Shown here: one piece after another, positions 33,456 through 44,785 of the stretch | How the letters are laid out: each line of letters starts with the position of its first letter | Numbering within the stretch: the stretch's first letter is position 1 | DNA from: Sporodiniella umbellata | Taxonomy: Eukaryota; Mucoromycota; Mucoromycetes; Mucorales; Rhizopodaceae | Assembly: GCA_025677835.1 (NCBI GenBank) | Contig: JAIXMR010000108.1 | Coordinates: 1 to 64,000, forward strand | DNA: 64,000 bases | Direction of reading: 5' to 3' | Notes under the pieces: generated by a model | What the model was told of the DNA's origin: nothing | Databases searched by the model: none | The model's input: the letters and a program-made list of their open reading frames with translations, nothing else | Translations under genes and position numbers: made by a program

Positions 33456-34545
33456 TTATACAACTTCTAAAGGATCCCTGTCTACTTTCGATACAACGAC
33501 CTCAATTGTCTCTCCTTCCCCCGATTTTTCGTTAGCCAACTGTTTCTCTAAAGCAGGTTTCAGTACAGCTGAAAGGTAACCTCTCTCTGTATTCGAATGT
33601 TCACCTGCCAAAGAAAAAGAAAAAAAAAACCAGATCTGAGCACACATTTTTTAGCTTTATATATTTTATACTTACATAAAATAACACTAGTATTGTGAGC
33701 TAAAGCAGCTAGAACATCGTGATGCCCCATTTCTCCAGTAAAATAAAGATCTGCTTTGACTGGATTCAAAACAGAAGAGCCAGATCCTGCGCAAATAGCC
33801 ACTGTTTCGATCATTGCGTCTTTGTTTAAAGTAGCCAATCTAACTATTGGAAACAGCAGTTGTCAGGATGTAGCGTTTATACTTTTTTTTTACCATAAGG
33901 TAAGCCTATCAACTTCTTTATATTTTCGACAACTGTTGATAAAGGAGCAGGCTTTTCGAAGGTAAACAAACGTCCTGATCCAGATCCTTCTTGTCCTTTA
34001 GGTGGGTTGCTTGCAGGAGTGATAGGTTCAACGCGACCTTTGCCCAATCCTGTGGCCAACCAGTCATTAACACCATTGACACAGTTATCACATGCTGTGT
34101 GAGGAGAATATATTCCAACACCAGAAGCGATAGATCGTAGAACCATATCCTCTTTGGGGTCATCTTGGGTTAGCTTTTTGAGTCCCCTAAAAATAGGAGG
34201 ATGGTATGATACAATGGTGCCAATCTAAACATAAGCGCTTTTTTTGAATAAACCAGTTTGCTATTGTTTTTGAAATAGAATTACTTTTGGATCTGATAGT
34301 GCTTCGGCAAGAACTTGCGGCGTCAAGTCGATGGTCAAAAAGACTCTGTTTTGTTTTGGTGAGGGAAAGGGAGGTTCTGGTGTGAGTAAACAAAAGTAAG
34401 CAATCTGAAAAACTTTTTTTTTTTTTGACATTTATTTTGTTTTGCTTTTACCGACTAAAACGCCTACGTTATCCCAAGAAGTCTCTGCGAGCTCCAAAGG
34501 AGCAATATTCCTCATGCAGCGTGTAACTTTCGATAGCAATGACAT
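33456..34545 (-). CDS. NIF3-family protein (NIF3L1/YbgI-like)
   Basis: Conserved dinuclear-metal-binding protein of unclear cellular role, annotated in bacteria as GTP cyclohydrolase I type 2-like. Exons 34545-34452, 34376-34285, 34224-33894, 33843-33676 and 33604-33456 give 277 residues. Motifs: MRNIAPLELAETSWDNVG, VFLTIDLTPQVLAEAL, IGTIVSYHPPIF with the metal histidine, YSPHTACDNCVNGVNDWLA, VAICAGSGSSVL, ADLYFTGEMGHHDVLAA and VILCEHSNTERGYL. All are known NIF3 signatures and each intron restores them in frame. Length fits fungal NIF3. Confidence 0.93.
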
Positions 34546-34599
34546 TACAAAATGTTCAGGAAACAAATAGAAAAAAAAAAACGTCATTTTTAGTATCCG

Positions 34600-34854
34600 T
34601 TTTGTTTGGTAATAATAGTTACACAAACCCACGATATTGAAGCCGATAAATATCAATAAATTAATGCTTAAAAACATGGTTTTCGGCACAGCCTTCCTAA
34701 AAGCGATATTATAATGTGGAGTATAAAAGAGCTGTCGAAATTTATAAATCACTACTAAAAACATCGACAAAGCAAAGAAAGCGAGTAAAGCCTGTCGAGC
34801 TCCAGGATATAGTATGACGTAAAAGACAATGAAAGCATTGTAAAAAAAAATCAC
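34600..34854 (-). other. Hydrophobic open frame upstream of NIF3
   Basis: A minus-strand open frame codes two or three membrane-like helices (FIVFYVILYPG, LLAFFALSMFLVVIYKF, FLSINLLIFIGFNIVG) joined by basic loops. It is in frame with NIF3 exon 1, but NIF3 proteins do not have such an extension and an ATG starts NIF3 at 34545. It could be a truncated membrane-protein relic, an unrecognised exon or chance in AT-rich DNA. Confidence 0.3.
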
Positions 34855-35072
34855 AAGTGGGCGATCCTTTCAAAATAAATGCGCAATCGCCTCAAAACAT
34901 ATTGAAGTACAGTGTAAGCGAAAAAAAAAAATATGCTATAACTCTAGACTCTATATCTGCAAATAGAAACGGAAGCTCAACACAACCTACATTGCAATTA
35001 CGCAGGTTTTTTCTAAGCAGTTTTTTTTTACACTAAAAAAAGCAATTTCCTTTATAAGGGAAAAGTGACGCT

Positions 35073-35150
35073 ATGTCCATACTATTTGCTTTTACAGCGT
35101 GTATCATATTGATTTACCTATTTAATGAGCTGAACAAAAAGAAAGGTTAG
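35073..35150 (+). other. 25-codon membrane micro-ORF upstream of PTP gene
   Basis: ATG at 35073 opens a short frame with one hydrophobic helix (SILFAFTACIILIYLF) and a basic tail NELNKKKG, ending TAG at 35148-35150, 40 bp before the phosphatase ATG. It could be an upstream ORF or a tiny membrane protein. The segment from GTTAGT (35147) to ATCAG (35206) also looks like an intron, but splicing would not keep the phosphatase frame. Confidence 0.35.
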
Positions 35151-35189
35151 TTTTCTTTCTTTTTTTTTTTTTTTGTCGTTGTTTTTCTA

Positions 35190-37326
35190 ATGAGTGTTAC
35201 TTATCAGTCTCACTTACACTGTAGTAGTAAAATACACGACTACAGTATCATTGCATGCTCGACAACCGATAGCGCCTTACCTCTAAAAAAAAAACTGTCT
35301 TCAGTAGAAAAACCTGGGAAAGCGCCACAGAATATAGGCTACGAACCGGTCTTTGTTCCAGTATCTCATCGCTCTCCTAAAGACATATTAGAGCCAATAA
35401 ACAGCCATGACCTCAACAAGCTCTTAACATCAAGCTTCAATAGCATTCTATTAATAGATACACGCCCTTTTTCATACTACTATGATAGTCACATCAAATC
35501 AGCCATTCATCTAACTATACCCTCTGTTCTTTTGAAGCGCGTCTCTTTTCAGCTTGAAAAAGTATCACAGTCTTTGACAAACAAATCTGACTCACAACGC
35601 TTTAAACAATGGCAAAAAAAAGCTTATATTGTATTCTATGATCATACACCAAACAGTTCCAACAACTCTGGATCAAATCCATCAGCTGTCTCAATGGCAC
35701 TTAAATTCCAGTCACATAATTATTCAGGCTCTATACTTTATTTGCAGGGTAGGGTGAGCACACTCATATGTAAAATTGACTAATAACACACGGATTCAGA
35801 TGGTTTTGAAAATTTCAAGCAGTGCTTTCCCGATTATTGCGAAAAAGTGAGCCCTTTGCGGATGGCAGATACACTATCGCTTTTCAATCCTAACATTAAA
35901 CAAAACTTTGAGCTGTCACAAGAGTCAATGAAAGAGCGCTTCTTTATTCGAATGCCGGAAGGAAAAAAACACCGAAATGGGTCTATTTTGCTTTCAACTT
36001 CCCCTACTCATCACCCTCGTTATGGGCTCGGTGGAAGCTCACTGGATTTTCAAGGGAATTTTGAGTTGCCTGTTTGGTTAAAGAAGATCATGGACCAAAA
36101 CGGTCCGATAAAGCTAGCCAAAGGCTATGAGGTAACCAAGCGCCCAATAGAATGCTTTTTCTTTGTCTTACACAAACCACTATTTCTAGCAATTGGAGAC
36201 CTTAGAACAAAAGCGGCTATTCCTTACAATGGAGCACGGCACACATCCTAAAACCTCTCCATTCCCTTTCAGCGTTTTACTAGGAGCAGAAAAAGGCAAA
36301 TTGAACAGATATCGTAATGTCTGGCCTTATGGTAACAACAATAGCTAAATAGAACAGCTTGTGTTTCCTTACACACATATGTCTCTTAGAATATTCTCGT
36401 GTCAGGTTGCTTGACAAAGAAAACGATTACATCAACGCAAATTACATACAGTATGCAAGCAATAAGAATGATGCAGCCCTAATGCCACTATCGCCTTTAT
36501 CCGATATAGAGCAGAGTCTTACCCAATCTGGACTACTTAGCAAGGCTTCAATTAACACCATGCGACACCCTGATACATTGAATTCAGCTAGAAGGTATAT
36601 TACTACACAAGGCCCATTACCCTCTACATTTAGCGATTTCTGGAAAATGGTTTGGAACGAAAATTCACACGTGATTACTATGATTACCAATGAAGAAGAG
36701 TTGGACAAGGTCAGTGTACTGTTGTTTTTGTTTTTTCTTTGTTTTTTTTCGCTTATTCCCCTTTTTGTGTATATTAGATCCAAAGCCACCAATACTGGCC
36801 GTCTGAAAAAATAGTATTTAAAAACTATGGTCAAATAGCTGTACAATTGCTTTCGGAACAAAAAATGGGTTGCGATAGAGAGGATCTGATTACCATTCGT
36901 CGATTTCGACTCAGGCACCGCTCTTCGTTATTTCCTGACCGCACTGTAACCCACCTACAGTACGATGGATGGTCGGATTTTGAAGTACCTGAGCATCCAG
37001 TAGGTCTACTAACGCTGGTTTATATGGTTGACGAGGCTCACCGTATCGACCACCATAACCAAGGACCAGTGACGGTACATTGCTCAGCCGGATGTGGCCG
37101 AACGGGCGTCTTTTGCGTGGTTGACACAACGATTCAACGACTATGGTATGAACAAGACGTTTATACTGATTCATCCACAGATAAGGTGTTTGAAACAATT
37201 GACCGTTTTAGAGAGCAAAGACTTAGTATGGTTCAGACACACAGTCAGTTTGTATTTTGCTATGAAGCCATTCTTTGGTGGCTAATAGGTTACGGTCATC
37301 TTCCCATTTCCCCTCCATCAGATTAA
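35190..37326 (+). CDS. Rhodanese-like plus tyrosine phosphatase (Pyp1/Ptp2/3-like)
   Basis: MAPK-directed protein tyrosine phosphatase. Exons 35190-35748, 35800-36131, 36190-36331, 36390-36709 and 36778-37326 give 633 residues. An N-terminal rhodanese/CDC25-like domain (about 65-205: LLIDTRPFSYYYDSHIKSAIH, AYIVFYDH, LYLQDGFENFKQCFPDYCEK) lacks a catalytic Cys in its active loop, as in MAPK-docking domains. The PTP domain has NRYRNVWPYEYSRVRL, DYINANYI, YITTQGPLPSTFSDFW, the WPD-type loop WSDFEVPEHP and the signature HCSAGCGRTGVF (Cys about 553), then MVQTHSQFVFCYEAI. The domain order is that of S. pombe Pyp1/Pyp2 and yeast Ptp2/Ptp3. A micro-ORF lies just upstream. Confidence 0.94.
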
Positions 37327-37465
37327 GGCAAAATCATGTGCTATCGATAATGAATTGTGGTTTCAAAAAATAATGTTTTTTTTTTCTTGTTTCTTTACTT
37401 TTAATACACAAAAATTTATTTTGTTTTTTTATATATATATATACATAGTGGTGGTATGTGCGTAT

Positions 37466-38729
37466 TTAAAGGCGAGGGATAGAAAGGTTAAGCTTGATAA
37501 CTCGTCTTTTCGGTATCTTGTTTGTTTTTGGTACATGGTTGTGTTGTTTTATATGTGGTAGACTTCGAGAAGTGAAATGAGGAATAGTTTGAGTGAGTGG
37601 AGATAAGGTATATGCAGAAGATAGGCTAAATAACTTAGAAACCATCTTATTTTCGCTGGGCTTTAGAACAAGGTCATTAAAGACGGGCTGCACTTCTTGC
37701 TCTTCATAAACGGCGTTAAGTAGTGCTTCTTTGGCATACCATGGCGCATCAGCGTCATCAGCGTAGATATCAGCGAGTGTGGTAGTACTAGACATAATAT
37801 CAGACTGGCTGTCAGAATAACCATAGATGGGATGAAATCCCTTCATCATGACTGATTCTGGCCAATAGTTTTCATAAGAATCTGGAGATAAAGGAGCATC
37901 AACACTGCTGACTGTAGGTGATAGCGGATATTCTAAATCGGGTAGAGTGCTGTTGCTGCTAGAACAAACAGACAAAGAGCTACTCATGGTTTCTTCAGGT
38001 TTTGTTTGCAAGTAGCGTAAGCTGAGGTTATGTACCATCATAGGCAATTCGTCTTGAAACATGTTTCGCAGTTGGTTTTCAATCTGACATTGTAAATAAT
38101 CACGTAGCATGGTGATATGATCAAATGTGGAGCTCACTTGAACACTTTCTAATGGGTCATTCTTAAAAACGAGCGTAATTCCTTTGGTTTTAGAAACTAC
38201 CAAGACAACAATGCCTCTCAGTTTCAATTGACTTATACGAAGTACCATAGGTACAATAAGTGGTTGATCAGCTGCTAAAATCCCAGGGCGACTATAGCGG
38301 GGAAGTAATGTTGGCTTGTTATGCATTGGATTTGCCTAACAAAAAATTTTTTTTTTGAGCAACCCCTTTTTTAAAAAACACATACTTAAGATAGAAATAT
38401 GTCTTTACCTGAACTTTTGTTTGTATCTCTATATAAGCATCGCCTGCATAGCTCAATTTGAAGATACCTCGAAAGTTTTCGTTACCCAACTCGCCAATTT
38501 CAAGAATCTCAAGCTCTGGGGGCTAGTACAATTCAGGTAAGTTTACTTCTTTAAGTGAATTAGAAGCCAAAAAAAGCCATACCTTTGTTCCCATGTGCAA
38601 TTCTTTCACTGTTATATGATCAACAATAACAGAAGGCTTATTCTCTTTATTGAGTGCTGTTTCTAGCTGTTCTTTGGCTGCTGTATAAAACTCATAGTCG
38701 AACTCTGGCCAGTGAAATCGAAACGCCAT
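37466..38729 (-). CDS. MDM34: MDM34, ERMES tether subunit
   Basis: Outer-mitochondrial-membrane subunit of the ER-mitochondria encounter structure, which moves phospholipids. Exons 38729-38583, 38522-38409 and 38335-37466 give 376 residues. N-terminal SMP domain: [96 protein letters not shown], and [19 protein letters not shown]. These match Mdm34 proteins closely. The C-terminal half is low-complexity, Ser/Pro-rich and ends with a basic stretch ([12 protein letters not shown]), as usual. The gene is convergent with the phosphatase gene, with 140 bp between stops. Confidence 0.95.
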
Positions 38730-39099
38730 TTTGTCACAAAAAGCAAATAAAATCAAGAGTAAAAAAAAAATATAAAAGGTGAAAAAAAAATGCGGGGGTT
38801 CTCTGACATTTTAAGACCCACAACCCAAAAGAGTAAAATTTTATCCTATTTCTTCCGAAAAACAATTAAAAAGAGGGGAAGAAGCAAACAGTATCAAAAG
38901 GAATATGCTGCTTTTTTCTTTTTTTGTTTTCAAGGTGTTGCTAAAGTCCCTTGAATATGTTTTGCCAAAAATGAAAATAAAAAAGGCAAGAAGGATATAA
39001 ATAAATACAACTTTGCTTGTATTCCAAATAAAAAAAGTAAGAGATGAGGCGGATTTTCGTTCTCAATAACTTGAGTCATCATCGTCCACTTACGCTTTA

Positions 39100-39924
39100 T
39101 TAAGTCATCTTTTCCTTAGCAGCTACTGGGGGAGTTATAACAAAATCGTTAATAGCAAGTGCAACTGCCTTGATCATTCTTCTGCAAGCTGCAAACCAAA
39201 CAGCTACGCTCACAGAGCCTAGAATTTAAAATATTTATTAGAAATATATATAAACACTTACCAAAAGTGGCATGTTAGCTTTTTTACCTGTAGGTGCAAA
39301 AGGCCAGGAAAGAAATCTTTGGGCAGGTCCAAACCAACCGGGTGGAAGATAAAACACTGCGCTTTTCCTGAACCAGAAGATAATAACCATCTGCGATCCA
39401 TGCACGAGAATCCATAGCACTGACTTGAATTTCAGCTCAAAAACTGTTCTCTTGTATTGAATATCGCTATCTTCATTTTTTAAAAAGGTGTGTGAATATC
39501 AAGTATGCCTCTTGTACTTTTTCTCTCTTTCTTTTTTCTTTCTTCTTACTAAGCTTCTCTAAATCTGCCACTCCTTTATCTAACTTTCTGCGTAGCTTTG
39601 CCCACTTAGCAAACTCATCCTATTCTCATTTGGCATTAATTTTCGATTATTAAAACTGTTTACGATGTATAGATTGCGTACTTGTGAACTGGTAGAGTTT
39701 AGCTCTGCTTTTGTTTTTAAAACTTCAGTCTTTAATTTAGACTGTTTGAGCGTTTGCGAATCTTTGATGAATTTAGAATAAGTGTCGTAAACCTAGATGA
39801 ACAGATCAATATAAATCCAAATGTCATTCAAAAGGCTTACAAGTTCCGTAACATAAGAGAACCCTAAAAACAGAACAGATTCTGTAATCAGGACCAGCAG
39901 AAATAAAGTAACAGGTAAATACAT
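39100..39924 (-). CDS. GET1: GET1 tail-anchored protein insertase subunit
   Basis: ER membrane receptor subunit (WRB homologue) that works with Get2 to insert tail-anchored proteins delivered by Get3. Exons 39924-39841, 39792-39682, 39619-39550, 39470-39288 and 39218-39100 give 188 residues. An N-terminal membrane helix (MYLPVTLFLLVLITESVLFLG), a cytosolic charged coiled coil (YSKFIKDSQTLKQSKLKTEV... DEFAKWAKLRRKLDKGVADLEKL) and membrane segments LKFKSVLWILVHGSQ, VFYLPPGWFGPAQRFLSWP and SVSVAVWFAACRRMI. The GWFGP...APTGSVSVAVW stretch is characteristic of Get1. The exon 3 to 4 join uses an AAG acceptor 30 bp after a poor tract, the least certain splice. Confidence 0.92.
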
Positions 39925-42480
39925 TAGGCCAAATACACAGAAAACAGCAAAGAAAAAAAAACTTCTTTTTTCTGTTTTTCATTTTTAAATAAAAAAAATT
40001 TAAAAAAAAAAAAAGCCAACTCTTGACATTTGTATCAAAAAGTGTTCTTATAGTCTTATAAATAGAAAGCTTTTGAAGAATATAGACTTCAAGCAAAATA
40101 CTATGTGTTTTTTGAAGTCTGTAGAATATCTTTGTCTATTTTCTTAACAAAATGTCTATACTGTCTGTGTTACCCTTGACAAAGACATTTGAAAACATAT
40201 CTATTGCTTGGAATTACGTGTTTATTGTTGATACAACCACATTTGTTTACTCAAAGAAAAACATATGAAAACTGCATTTCAAAAAAAGCTACAAAAAACC
40301 CAAGTTTTTGTTTTAGAACAAAAGAGGGGTTGAGGTTTAAAATTGACACGACAGAGCAATTTACTTCAAAACAACACTTCGCTAAAAAAAAAAAAGTAAA
40401 GAAAAGAAACCTTTCTGTTCAAGTATAGGTGTTTTCAAAATATATAGTAAAGTTAGCGGCGCATACTCAATGAAAAAGGTAAAAAAAAAAAAAAAAAAAA
40501 AAGGAGCCATTGATGTATAGATGTAAAAATTTTGTTTATCAACGGAAGACAATCCTGCTTATACCGATACACTTCTTTTCGGCTTACCGTATCCTGTCAA
40601 TAGCTTCCCAGATAAATTTTTCATAAACTGTAAGCATATATACAGTTTTTTTTTCGCAAAAGAAACAAAACTTGATAAAAAAAACATAGAACTTGTGGTT
40701 TCAAGAACTGTTGACCGAAAGCCAGTCGCTTCAGCAATAGTAACACCGGACTTTAGATATGTGCACCAAATTGAATTTCGACCTCAACATTAAACGCCAG
40801 TAGTGTATGACGTTATTATACTATATAGCATCGAGCGCAATATGCAGCGTTTGCAAAACCAGTACTGTATTTTATAATGCAAGTTGTACGCAAATATGCG
40901 ACGTCAATTTTGGAAACACTCTACTTCAAAATGCAAAAAATATCAGTGCATTTTTAAGCGGCATACAGACAATAACAACGTGATCGGAAACAAATTGAAA
41001 GCAGCTTAGCAGGTGCAGTAAACTAGTGTTAAATACATTTTAGGTACGATATAAAAATCAATTTTGCACACATATTTGGCAAAACAAAAAGCGCAAGAGT
41101 TTAAAGTACAACGGCTACTGTAGACAATTATAGATTGAACTTGGCACTCCAGCGATTTTAAAGTAATAAAAACAAGCTTTAGTCAGTGCCATTTCCTGTA
41201 ATGCCTAGCAGATGTATTGTGGTCTTAAGGCCGTCTTCAGACCCTTTTCTCACTAAACAATGGTCTGTCGCAGTAATAAAATGTGACAACTTCAATCTAA
41301 TATTCTTTGGATATTGTCACTGTCCTTAAAACTTATTAAATTACTCTGTTACTGCATCCTATCTCGAATGTTCAACCTATTCAAACATTCCTTTATCTCA
41401 TCAAAGAGCATAAACACCCTTTGTATAATTAATTCAATAAAAGAAGGCAGTAAATTATTACATATTCTTTTACTATTCAAAGTATTCCTTCTTAGACTGT
41501 CCGTCTATTCTGTTTCCTTTTATTTAATCTTTTGCCTCACTCTTACAGATCCGCTTCGTCTGCAAGTTCTACTGCCCCGAAGTTCCTTTACAAGGCTCCA
41601 TGCCACACTTTTCCTTTTTGAAGTTGTGTTGATCCAAACTGGAGCCTTTCCGGCTCTTCCCTTTCCCTGTTTGAAGACACAACTCTTACACAAAACCACT
41701 CTTTTCTCAACTTGTATGTACCTAGAGTTTTGTGTTTTGAAGAATATCACACTTTATAACTTCCATTCAAATCTAATATTAACTCAAACACTGATATATC
41801 GCTAGCTTACACGAGAATTGTACAAAAACCAGCCGTTTTGCTTCTAGCACTTAACCTATCTCAAAGCTACAAAAATAGTAACTTAGTCATGACCATTTAT
41901 GAGTATAAAGCAACTTGAAAACATAGCGCACTTTGCTGGTGGCTTCGTCTTTCTCAAAACTTTCCTCAAAGGCTAACTTATTGACTTTGATACCTTCTTA
42001 TGTTAATGTGATCAGCAAAGACTGTTTAGTTATCTGATAGTGTCTTAGTCATAGTAGAGAAAGTCAAAGAAGATGGTTACTTTGAATGATTGCTAAATAG
42101 CATATGATTATATTCTGAGTACATCAGCAGTGAATAAGAGGTACCATTAGGAGATGTAAATGCTCCCTTCTGTCGTGCCTTAGTTACAGAAACTAACGGT
42201 TCAATGCTTTTACTTTTTTTTTTTTCTTTGTAAACAATTTCTTTTTTTTTAAAACGAAATGCAGCGTTTTGACTTGAAGGTGAGACGGTTTGGTTTTTTT
42301 TGTCTAGATGAGTTTTTTTAAAATCCAAACTTTGCAGATGACGTCTACTACTTTTAAAAGTACACGTATAGCTAAATCAGCCACTTAAGCCACAATCCTC
42401 TCAAGCCTCAACATTTACTTCCTTTTTTTCAAAAAGTGTCCTATTTACTACCAATCATATTGCTAAAATAATTTAAAACA
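39925..42480. other. Gene-poor 2.5 kb
   Basis: No gene recognised. A stop-to-stop frame at 40527-40793 (88 codons, no ATG) has coding-like content (TEDNPAYTDTLLFGLPYPVN; SRTVDRKPVASAIVTPDF). The plus frame 41314-41805 is Leu/Ser-rich without a family signal and the minus frame 42077-42328 is Lys/Ser-rich. Relics or lineage-specific exons are possible. Confidence 0.4.
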
Positions 42481-42493
42481 CCGAACGAATGGG

Positions 42494-42500
42494 TATATAA
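42494..42500 (+). promoter_or_regulatory. TATA box of U6 snRNA gene
   Basis: TATATAA at 42494-42500 lies about 25-30 bp before the predicted U6 5' end, the position of the Pol III TATA element in U6 genes. Confidence 0.8.
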
Positions 42501-42520
42501 GGAATCGCAAAATATAGATT

Positions 42521-42549
42521 TCGACACGTCTTTGACCTCTGTCACTTAT

Positions 42550-42581
<32 letters not shown>

Positions 42582-42640
42582 GGCCCCTGCACAAGGATGA
42601 CACTAAATCTCTGAGAAGGAAGCTCTACGGAGCAAATTTT
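42521..42640 (+). ncRNA. U6 spliceosomal snRNA
   Basis: The core is near-identical to U6 of other eukaryotes: AAAATTGGAACGATACAGAG, then the AGATTAGCATGGCCCCTGC block, then AAGGATGACAC. These include the ACAGAG box for the 5' splice site, the AGC triad and the strand that forms the catalytic internal stem-loop. A 5' stem-loop can form from GACA...TGTC at about 42522-42543 with an inner GTC/GAC pair. The 3' part (AAATCTCTGAGAAGGAAGC) is divergent. There is no intron in the core, unlike some fungal U6 genes. Transcription would be by Pol III and end at the T-run 42637-42644. The exact 5' end is inferred from the TATA distance and stem. Confidence 0.95.
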
Positions 42641-42644
42641 TTTT
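42637..42644 (+). terminator. Pol III terminator, T8
   Basis: Run of eight T directly after the U6 3' sequence AGCAAA. Confidence 0.85.
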
Positions 42645-43627
42645 GTATGTAAACCATCTTAGCTTTTCTTTAACATGCTACGGAATTCATGCCTTTGAAA
42701 TTGCAAAAAAAACCATCTGATTTTTTTGGATCACATACATCTTTAACCTAAAACATGAAATCTTGAACAATGTCTTAAATTGAGCTTGAAACAGAAACTT
42801 TTTTTTTAACTCATTAATCAGGAGACTGTATACTTCTATTGATTCTCATGAACAAGTAAATCCAAAAAAAAAAATTTTTTTGTCTTTCATCTCGGAAATT
42901 TACTACATGCCACTATTATTTGTTTGTTGTCCATTACAAATTCTTGTGAATTCTTAGTAATGCTTGCCGTTAGACATGAATACAGACTTTGCCCTCTTTA
43001 TTTTATTTCTGTTTTGAGCAAAGCTACGTAAACTCCTTACTCCTTATGTAAACTCAACGATTTTCGAGTAGACAATTTAGTCTTTTTTTAAAAGATTCCT
43101 CTTAACGATTGAATGCAAGCTAAGGCGAACTGTTTTTAAGAAGAGAAGATTTTTTTCAACACAGCTATTTTTGTACAGAAGCTTAAAGTTCGGTGAAAGA
43201 AAATAGCTATTGTAAATTCTATATGACCCTAATAGACACTTAGTACATATTACGTAGTGAAGACAAGATGTATTGTCGGAGTTTATTGAGACCTAGTCGT
43301 ATAAAAGCGACTTTTAAAGCATTTTTGCTAAGCTTTTTCTTTTCTCAATACTGCGCTTCTTGGTCTTTAACAAGAAAGAAAAAGTCATAAAGTTGCGCTC
43401 TGTTCTGAAGAGATGCTTTGTTATATGAGGGCCCTATTACCACATGTGGTTTTATCGTTGGAGCTGTTTTTCCTTCCAACCAACTCAATATAAAAAGTAG
43501 TTGAAAAGCTATAGATACTTTGACGATAGATAGACCTTTACAAAACAGAATACTATTTGTACCCTTTTTTTTTTGGTTTTTATTGTTACTGCTGTTTCCC
43601 TGGAAACTTAGGGTCTTTGTCTACTAG

Positions 43628-44785
43628 CTACTTCTCTTCTTTTTGTCTGGCCTTTGCTCTTTGTCTTTGAGACCGCCTTTTTATCGTTTTTTTATTTTTT
43701 CTCGCAGTTTCCCGCTGAGCCTTTTCTGCTTCATGCCAAACTTCCGATGATATTTTAGTAGCAGATGATTCTTCGTGGTTCTTACACGCCGATGCTGAAG
43801 ATATATCCGAACAAACTGCATCACTGCTGGAGTTTCTGCGGTCAACGCTTTTGTCAACAGACAAAACCCAATGTAGTTTACAGTCACTTAGAATCTTTTC
43901 CAAGAGTCTTCGAATATAGGCTTGTAGCTCGTCGATGGTCTTTCTGGAAGCTTTTTTTTTTTGGTATAGACGTTAACTTTTAGTCTTTGTGATTCGTGGT
44001 AATACTTTACCTTCCAAATCTCTATCCGACTGAGTTTTCAAGTCAAAAAAATGTTGCTGAGTAGCTTTTGTTTTTTCGTTTTGTTCTCTCGCCCTCCACG
44101 ATTCTTCTCTTACTGCTCGAATCTCCTCCGTTTGGTCTTTGAGTAAGTTTTTTAAATCTTCGATCTCCTTGTTTGCCTGTTCTATCTGATAACCCAAAGG
44201 CTTTACCTCACTCCTAAGGCTTTCAATTTCTTCATTTGTGCACACAACCTTACTATCCTTCTGGTCCACTGTATGTTCTGTTGAACTTTTAAGGTTGCTG
44301 ATTACTGTTTGCCAACCAGCCGCCTTTTTATCAGTGCTGCTTTTTTGATACACTGTATTATTTTCTGAACCATCTGAGTTACATTTGTTATCAATCAATA
44401 TTTGTTGACCATATTGTGCTGGCTCTTTTAATAAACTAGAGCTTCTGCACCAGGCGTCTCCTGTATGCGACGTTAGATACTTTTTTTTTTTATCTTTGAT
44501 ATTATAAATTAAGTATACCTGTTCTGCACTTTTCATTAACTATCTTTTGTACATGTGTGTGTCAGTAATGAAGTATTTGTTTTATTAACAAACCTTTGGC
44601 TTTGAAAATTCGAAAAAGTGATGAAGGTTTTGTGTAGCGTTCGGACTGCGTCTTATATGCGGAAGATCTGCTGTTTGCTCAGTATCTTTTTTTAAAAGTG
44701 CGTCTTTTTCCTCGAGCAGTTGGTCTTTTTTTTTTATAATATCATCCTTCTCCTTCAAAAGCCTGATGAAATCAAGATTTTGCAT
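43628..44785 (-). CDS. Coiled-coil protein of unknown function
   Basis: Exons 44785-44594, 44543-44519, 44460-44011 and 43950-43628 give 329 residues. N-terminal heptad-like helix (FIRLLKEKDDIIKKKDQLLEEKDALLKK) and a second long coiled coil (NEEIESLRSEVKPLGYQ, IEQANKEIEDLKNLLKDQTE, IRAVREESWRAREQNEK). After the third splice comes SRKTIDELQAYIRRLLEKIL, then a Ser-rich part and a strongly basic end (KKTIKRRSQRQRAKARQKEEK). The 25-nt second exon is inferred because only it restores phase between the flanking exons. Likely a structural or nuclear protein; no family recognised. The basic tail could bind nucleic acid. Confidence 0.72.

Noticed and set aside
26..40428. GET1, MDM34, PRELI and Derlin as a functional cluster
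   Set aside because: Separated by unrelated genes on both strands; fungal genomes often mix such housekeeping genes.
41314..41805. Plus frame of 163 codons rich in Leu/Ser/Phe
   Set aside because: Length is expected in AT-rich DNA and there is no domain or splice support.
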